DNA from: JAUIJL01 sp965366625
Lineage (GTDB): Bacteria; Acidobacteriota; Thermoanaerobaculia; Multivoradales; J023
Direction of reading: 5' to 3'
NCBI GenBank assembly: GCA_965366625.1
Contig: CBDUGP010000030.1
Span: 19,333-83,332, forward strand
DNA length: 64,000 bases
Part shown: positions 59,179 through 64,000 of the stretch, piece after piece
Numbering within the stretch: position 1 is the first letter of the stretch
How the letters are laid out: each line of letters opens with the position of its first letter
The notes under the pieces: generated by a model
The model's database searches: none
What the model saw: the letters and a program-made list of their open reading frames with translations, nothing else
What the model was told of the DNA's origin: nothing
Translations under genes and position numbers: made by a program

Positions 59179-61990
59179 GGGCAGCTGCTCCCGCGGGGAA
59201 ATCCACTTGGAAAATCATCTCCGTGGCGAAACGATCCTCGCCTTGATCTTCACCGTGTTTTTTTTCGTGACCGACCAGGTGATCGTGGCTCGGCAGACGT
59301 TCTTCGAAGGTGCATTGGAAGTAGTCGAGGGTTTCGCCGGTGCGGCTGAAGAGGTCCACCAGCAGTGGATTGTGGAAATCGATGTATTGGGGTTTGTAGA
59401 GGTGCTGGCGAATCGGCGCGTTCGATTTGGGGTCGGCTTGGTCCTGAGGCTCGCTGCCTTTGGGGGCGGGCCGAACGTCGATCCTCATGAAGACCTCGCT
59501 CGGCAAACCTAGGCTTCGGCGCCAATCTTGAACGCGGAAGAAATAGTCCGCCGCGCTTTCCTGGGGCAGCAGACGAGGAAACCGCTCCTCGGTCAGCTGC
59601 CATTGACGCCGCGCCAACACCAATTTGCCCTCGTAGCTGATCCGGGGACGGTATCTGACTTGTTCCCCGAGTTCCGGGTCGCGCATGGCGGTCGGGGTTT
59701 CGGGAATCGGCAGATTGAAGCTCAGGGCCGGGGTGAAGCGGGATAGGAGCTGGAAGAGGTGGGGACGCATGCGCGGATTGAGGAAGCCCAAGTCCACGGG
59801 CACGACCGTTTTGCCGTTGGATTTGCGCACCAAGCGCAAACGGAAGGGGCTCGCCGGATCGCGCTCGACCCACACGTCCGAGCTGAGAATCTGGTGCTCG
59901 TCCCGCCCGGCTTCGCCCGTGGGATAGCTGAGTTCTTTGGGCAGCAGCGGCGGATGAAGGTTGGCGTTGAAGTTGGCGTCGCCACAGATTTCCGCCAGCT
60001 CCTGATCGGTCATGGAACTGTTGTCGGCATAGAGATCCTGCTCGACCTCGTCGGGCAGCAAGTAGAGGAAGCGGGAGAAATATTTGCCGAAACCCGTGAG
60101 ATAGCTGCGCGCGACCAGGGCCGGCTTGCCGTCCGGTCGAAAGTTGTCGACGTATTGGGTGAATAGGGAGACCGACAACGGCGCCGTTTCGAGGGGCGGC
60201 ACATGGGTCACGGCGGCTTCGAAGTCGTCGCGCGTGAGCACGAGTTCCTCGGCTTGGGGGGACTCGGACCAGAGCTCCTGGATGCGCTGGGTGATCTTTT
60301 TGTGTCCCTGGTCCAGGTCTTCCAAGAGCTGTAAATCGAAGGGATTAAAAACGCTGTAGGTTTGCTTCTCGCCGTCGTCCTGCTCGTCGCCTTCCTGCTC
60401 GTCGGGTGAGCGGTCTGCTGGATGGGTGCCTACTTGATTTCCCCCTTGCTGGCGTCGCAGATGCTCTTTGAAATGCTGCCGATAATAGTCCTCATAGAAT
60501 TGCAGCAACGGCAGGGAGTCGGTGTCCGAGCCGGCAGAGCTGGAACCCGAGCCGTAAAAGCTGTCGAAGAAATGGCGCATATTCGCCTGCTCGGTGCGTG
60601 GCCAGGCCAAGCGTGAGGTCAGCCGCACATAGTCGAGCAGCGCGGTTTCCAGGTCGCCGAGATCCAGGCTTAGGGTGGCTTCGCCGCCCGCGTCCTCATA
60701 AAACGGCGGCGCTTTGACCTCCGCTCGTCCGGGGGCGATTTCCTCGAAACATCCTTTCACCAGGGCGCGGGCGCGGGTCAGGGCGTCACGGCGTGGACCG
60801 GCGTCGGCTCGGGCATAGGTTTCGGCGGCTTCGCGCAGCTCTTTGAGGAACGCCACCACCCGACGGGCGATGTCGTCGTCGATGGGGGAGAGCCGGTCGA
60901 CCAAAGGGCGATCCCAATGCACCTCTTGCTCGGCGATGCCGACCCGAAAACGGAGCAGACCGATCTCGATCATTTTGTCGACATAGGTGGCGGCCTGTTC
61001 GGGGCTCGCCTCCACCTCTGGATGGCGACATAGGGTGTCCACCAGCTCTTGCCAAGGCAAGCGGCCTTCGGTGTCGAGACGATGTCGCAGCAGCTCGACC
61101 ACCGGGTTGGGGCCCATCCGTTGGAAGATTTCCTGTTGGCCGCGGGCGGTGAGGAAAAGGTTTCCGTCTTTTTCCTTTTGCAGGGTCGGGTTGAGTTCGA
61201 TGTCCAGCCGGCGACGGATGCCCGGGCGGCTCAGCAAATAGGGCAGCATCAAGGCGTAGAGGGTTTTGTTGAGCCGGAGATGTCCGGTTTTTTGCGCGGG
61301 ATCGCGATCGAAGCTCGCGTCTTGGGCGCCAGGGCTCAAACGGCCGGGGAGCACGGAACAGAAGGTGCTGAAGGGAGTAGCCTTCATCACCGTGCGGGAG
61401 AAGTAGCGCATCAGGCTACGTTCGATTTGGCGCGCTTTGGCGCCGGTTTTTTCCGGCGAGGCCCGCCGGTATCGACGCACGTTGTCCGACAGGCTCAGGC
61501 TTGAAAGCAATAACCCCTTGGCGAAGTCCTCATGGCCTACCGCCTGCTGAAATCGTCGCCGAGCCCGCACCAATTCCTGGTCGTAGGTCAGCCGAGCTGC
61601 CTTGCGGGTCTCGCGCAAGTGGGCCCAATCGTCCCGATATCCATGGAGCTTTTCGAGCAGGGCGGGGTCGATCCGCCCGTCCACTGCAGCCAAGTCCTTG
61701 GGGCGCATACGTCGACCGTTGTGGGCGTCCCGCTTCAGGTTCAGCAGCGCCCGTCGCAAGACCTGGTCCGGCTCGCCGTCGACAGCGGCAAAGAGCAGGT
61801 CCGAAAGCTCGGCCGAAAGGCGTTCTAGGTCGCCTTGCATCCGGCGGCATTCATCATGGGCAACCATGGTGTCGACGGCCCGAAGGTCCCCGAGTTCGGC
61901 CACGGGTAAGCCCGCGGTTCGGCAGATGAAATGTCTATTTATGCGACCCGGAGGCTTCTCCGAGGCAGAATCCGACCCACTTGGGTGCAT
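59168..61990 (-). CDS. lanB1: LanB glutamylation protein, split dehydratase (about 940 aa)
   Basis: This protein corresponds to the N-terminal glutamylation part of class I lantibiotic dehydratases. It has R-H-F-I-C-R-T-A-G-L-P near the start and the hallmark M-K-A-T-P-F-S-T-F-C near residue 205. Known enzymes of this type transfer Glu from Glu-tRNA to Ser/Thr of the precursor. The elimination domain is a separate downstream gene. A polar, low-complexity insertion rich in Gln, Asp and Glu lies near residues 520-560. The ATG at 61990 was chosen because the alternative upstream start (62032) is TTG and neither has a strong ribosome site. It is the first enzyme gene of the locus, about 100 bp after the amidohydrolase stop. 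Confidence 0.92.
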   Translation of the reverse strand: MHPSGSDSASEKPPGRINRHFICRTAGLPVAELGDLRAVDTMVAHDECRRMQGDLERLSAELSDLLFAAVDGEPDQVLRRALLNLKRDAHNGRRMRPKDLAAVDGRIDPALLEKLHGYRDDWAHLRETRKAARLTYDQELVRARRRFQQAVGHEDFAKGLLLSSLSLSDNVRRYRRASPEKTGAKARQIERSLMRYFSRTVMKATPFSTFCSVLPGRLSPGAQDASFDRDPAQKTGHLRLNKTLYALMLPYLLSRPGIRRRLDIELNPTLQKEKDGNLFLTARGQQEIFQRMGPNPVVELLRHRLDTEGRLPWQELVDTLCRHPEVEASPEQAATYVDKMIEIGLLRFRVGIAEQEVHWDRPLVDRLSPIDDDIARRVVAFLKELREAAETYARADAGPRRDALTRARALVKGCFEEIAPGRAEVKAPPFYEDAGGEATLSLDLGDLETALLDYVRLTSRLAWPRTEQANMRHFFDSFYGSGSSSAGSDTDSLPLLQFYEDYYRQHFKEHLRRQQGGNQVGTHPADRSPDEQEGDEQDDGEKQTYSVFNPFDLQLLEDLDQGHKKITQRIQELWSESPQAEELVLTRDDFEAAVTHVPPLETAPLSVSLFTQYVDNFRPDGKPALVARSYLTGFGKYFSRFLYLLPDEVEQDLYADNSSMTDQELAEICGDANFNANLHPPLLPKELSYPTGEAGRDEHQILSSDVWVERDPASPFRLRLVRKSNGKTVVPVDLGFLNPRMRPHLFQLLSRFTPALSFNLPIPETPTAMRDPELGEQVRYRPRISYEGKLVLARRQWQLTEERFPRLLPQESAADYFFRVQDWRRSLGLPSEVFMRIDVRPAPKGSEPQDQADPKSNAPIRQHLYKPQYIDFHNPLLVDLFSRTGETLDYFQCTFEERLPSHDHLVGHEKKHGEDQGEDRFATEMIFQVDFPAGAAAHEP

Positions 61991-62048
61991 CTTAGATCCA
62001 GAGATGATGAAATGATCAGAAACAAGCTTCAACTTCGACGATGGGCGA

Positions 62049-62054
62049 AATATA
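62049..62054 (-). promoter_or_regulatory. Weak candidate -10 element before the split lanB genes
   Basis: The minus strand reads TATATT about 60 bp before the lanB1 ATG, within the gap after the amidohydrolase gene. A poor -35 (TTCGGT at 18 bp) is the best available. Read-through from the amidohydrolase gene is an equally good explanation. Confidence 0.2.
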
Positions 62055-62087
62055 GCACGTCATCGATCCAGGACCGAAGGGAACTCT

Positions 62088-63788
62088 TTAGTCATCCTCA
62101 GACGGGAAAACTCGCCGCCCCCCGACATAGGTAGAGACGATCCCGACGTCTTGGATCTCTGCTGGGTCAAGGGTGAGTAGGTTCTTCTCGAGCACCACGA
62201 AGTCCGCCAGCTTGCCCACTTCGAGTGAGCCTTTGATGTCTTCTTCGAAGGAGGCGTAGGCGCCGTTCAGGGTGTAGGCCCGCAGGGCTTCTTCGACGGT
62301 GATTTTCTGTTCGGGCACCCAGCCCTGTGGATCGTTGGCGCCGTCGAGGGTGCGTCGGGTCACGGCGGCGTAGATGCCTTCGAGCGGGGTTGGGGGAGCA
62401 ACGGACCAATCACTGCCGAAGGCGAGCTTGACGCCTTGGTCGAGGAAGGAACGGAAGGCGTAGGTGGATCGGATGCGCTCGGGGCCGATGACGCCTTCTG
62501 CCCAGCGGCCGTCGTCGATGGCGTGGTACGGCTGCATGCTCGCGATTACGTTGAGCGCTTTGAATCGGGCGATATCGTCGGGTCTGGGGTGTTGGGCGTG
62601 CTCGATTCGCAGACGTCGTGCCCTGGGTCCGTTCTTTTCGATCGCCAGCTCAAAGACGTCGAGCAGCTCGCTGATGGCTCGGTCGCCGATGGCGTGCACG
62701 GCCAGGTGTAGGCCGGCGGCGTCGGCACCGAGCACTTGCCGCTCCAGGTCTTCCCGGCTGAGCAAAAAGAAACCTTTATCTTGGGGTTGGTCGGTATAGG
62801 GCTCGTGAAATGCCGCCGTGTGGGAACCGAGGGATCCGTCGACCATGCCTTTTAAGACACCAATTTTTAACCATTTATCGCCGGTGCCGGATGTGTCGAC
62901 GATGTGCTTCAGGTCTTGCCAATAGGGTAGGTCGACGGCGAGGTAGAAGCGGGTGATGTGGCGGTCTTTGATGCGCTGGTATTGGTCGATGATGCCGGTG
63001 TCGGTGCGATCCATGTTGTGCACCGACGTGACACCCTTCGAAGCCACGTAGCGCATGCCTTCGACAAAGGCAGCGTCGTTCTGCTCCGGGGTCGGTTCGG
63101 GAATTTTGCTCCGAATCAAGAGGTCGGCGTTGTCCTTGAAAATACCGGTGGGGTTGCCGTCCCCATCGCGCACGATGGTTCCACCTTCGACGTCGGGGGT
63201 GGTGCGATCGACTCCGGCAAGTTCCATGGCCGCGGAATTGGCCAACACCATATGACCGTCCAGGCGACCCACGCACACGGGGTGGTCAGGTATGAGCTGG
63301 TCGATCCAGGCGGCTTGGGGCAGCTCTCCTCCCCACAGGGTATGGTCCCAATCGCCTCCTAGGATCCATTGGCCCTTAGGTAGGGACTCAGCCTTTTCTT
63401 GGATTCGTCGGGCGAACTCCTCCCGCGTGCTCGCATCCCTCAGTTGGACCGAGGAAAGGCCGTAGCTGCTCGAAAGAAAGTGGACGTGGGAGTCGATGAA
63501 TCCAGGGACCACGAATTGGCCCTGAGCGTCGATGACCTCAGCAGACTCCAAGTCGAAACCTTCCAGAACGGTCTCGTTGCCGATGGCCGCGATGCGGTCT
63601 GCGCGGATCACCATGGTTGAGGCCTGAGGTACGGCTTCGTTCGCGGTCCACATGACGGCGTTGCGAATCACCAAGTCGGCGGTGGGTCGTGGTTCGGGGG
63701 CCTCGTCGGCACAGCCCAAGGTGATCAACAAACCTAGCATCGGCCCAAGTGTTGGCCCAGATGTCGGCCCAAATAGAGTTTTCTTCAT
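62088..63788 (-). CDS. Amidohydrolase-family lipoprotein, YtcJ/Amidohydro_3-like (566 aa)
   Basis: The N terminus is a lipoprotein signal (K-K then a hydrophobic run ending L-L-I-T-L-G-C), with the lipobox Cys near residue 26. It includes a small G-P-T-x-G-P repeat. The enzyme shows the metal-binding D-S-H-V-H-F near residue 100, a later H-A-I-G-D-R, E-H-A-Q-H, and F-G-S-D-W-S-V with the catalytic Asp. This matches the Amidohydro_3 branch of metal-dependent hydrolases that act on amides or related bonds of unknown substrates. The lipid anchor places it outside the cytoplasm. It is upstream of and on the same strand as the lanthipeptide genes, but usual class I loci do not contain it, so a link is uncertain. 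Confidence 0.92.
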   Translation of the reverse strand: MKKTLFGPTSGPTLGPMLGLLITLGCADEAPEPRPTADLVIRNAVMWTANEAVPQASTMVIRADRIAAIGNETVLEGFDLESAEVIDAQGQFVVPGFIDSHVHFLSSSYGLSSVQLRDASTREEFARRIQEKAESLPKGQWILGGDWDHTLWGGELPQAAWIDQLIPDHPVCVGRLDGHMVLANSAAMELAGVDRTTPDVEGGTIVRDGDGNPTGIFKDNADLLIRSKIPEPTPEQNDAAFVEGMRYVASKGVTSVHNMDRTDTGIIDQYQRIKDRHITRFYLAVDLPYWQDLKHIVDTSGTGDKWLKIGVLKGMVDGSLGSHTAAFHEPYTDQPQDKGFFLLSREDLERQVLGADAAGLHLAVHAIGDRAISELLDVFELAIEKNGPRARRLRIEHAQHPRPDDIARFKALNVIASMQPYHAIDDGRWAEGVIGPERIRSTYAFRSFLDQGVKLAFGSDWSVAPPTPLEGIYAAVTRRTLDGANDPQGWVPEQKITVEEALRAYTLNGAYASFEEDIKGSLEVGKLADFVVLEKNLLTLDPAEIQDVGIVSTYVGGRRVFPSEDD

Positions 63789-64000
63789 GGCGCTTCCCCG
63801 TTCTAGTCACGTTGAGAGAGCTTCATCTCTATCACACCTCGTGGTGACCGAGATCCCTGCCGGCGACACAACAGCTCGTCGCCCCGCGCCCTAGCTCGAG
63901 CCTATCCAGAAATGGGATTTTCCGATGAACCAAGGCCGGATGGACCGAGGACGGAAGCGAGCGTGTCTGAGCGATACACCCGAAGCATCGGTATAAGTCC
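63789..64000. other. Right-edge non-coding stretch
   Basis: About 210 bp with no supported gene. It should hold the promoter of the amidohydrolase, but I see no clear -35/-10 pair. Confidence 0.5.

Noticed and set aside
61500..61930. Plus-strand ORFs opposite lanB1
   Set aside because: They have no ribosome sites or domains, and the LanB motif stretch is on the minus strand.

Overview
The window is a GC-rich bacterial segment that holds two specialised-metabolite loci separated by about 9 kb of accessory genes. The organism is probably an Acidobacteriota relative (Thermoanaerobaculia-like). That guess rests on GC-rich DNA, a secreted FG-GAP protein ending in an F-E-S-G-D-x-S-A-W tail, a sigma-factor/TPR fusion and a class I RiPP leader of the L-D-D-L-x-V-E-S-F type. 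Gammaproteobacteria or Myxococcota cannot be excluded from sequence alone.

Region 1 (44.7 kb down to 1, all minus strand) is a hybrid PKS-NRPS assembly line that runs off the left edge. In transcription order it holds a cyclic-peptide-type ABC exporter, a 3668-aa loading/PKS protein (fatty acyl-AMP ligase, degenerate ketoreductase, PRMT-like methyltransferase, ACP, then KS-AT-DH-KR-ACP), a KS-AT-KR-ACP protein, a KS-AT-ACP-aminotransferase-C-PCP-C protein, a glutamine-dependent asparagine synthetase, two NRPSs (A-PCP-C-A-PCP-C and A-PCP-C-A-PCP) and a truncated KS-(dead AT)-KR-ACP-C-A protein. Genes overlap or are spaced by at most about 75 bp, so this looks like one operon. The inferred product is a lipopeptide built on a beta-amino (probably 3-amino-5-hydroxy-6-enoyl) fatty acid and containing Asn and probably Gly. 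The asparagine synthetase would supply Asn. Neither a thioesterase nor a phosphopantetheinyl transferase lies in the window.

Region 2 (44.7-52.1 kb) carries a regulatory gap with a good sigma-70 promoter reading right, a 58-aa membrane peptide, an SPFH/band-7 protein, a 109-aa conserved-looking protein, a bidirectional hairpin terminator, a membrane-anchored hypothetical, and an ECF sigma factor fused to TPRs. A broken PD-(D/E)XK-like nuclease gene is spliced to a duplicated 3' end of the downstream subtilase gene.

Region 3 (52.1-63.8 kb, minus strand) is a class I lanthipeptide-type locus. It has a lipoprotein amidohydrolase, a split LanB (glutamylation protein plus elimination protein), a precursor peptide whose core is eleven 4-residue T-C-G-S-type repeats, a LanC cyclase with a C-terminal extension, a cytoplasmic subtilase coupled by ATGA to lanC, and a secreted FG-GAP/cohesin-like protein. 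No dedicated exporter is seen. The repetitive, 18-cysteine precursor is the most unusual element of the window.
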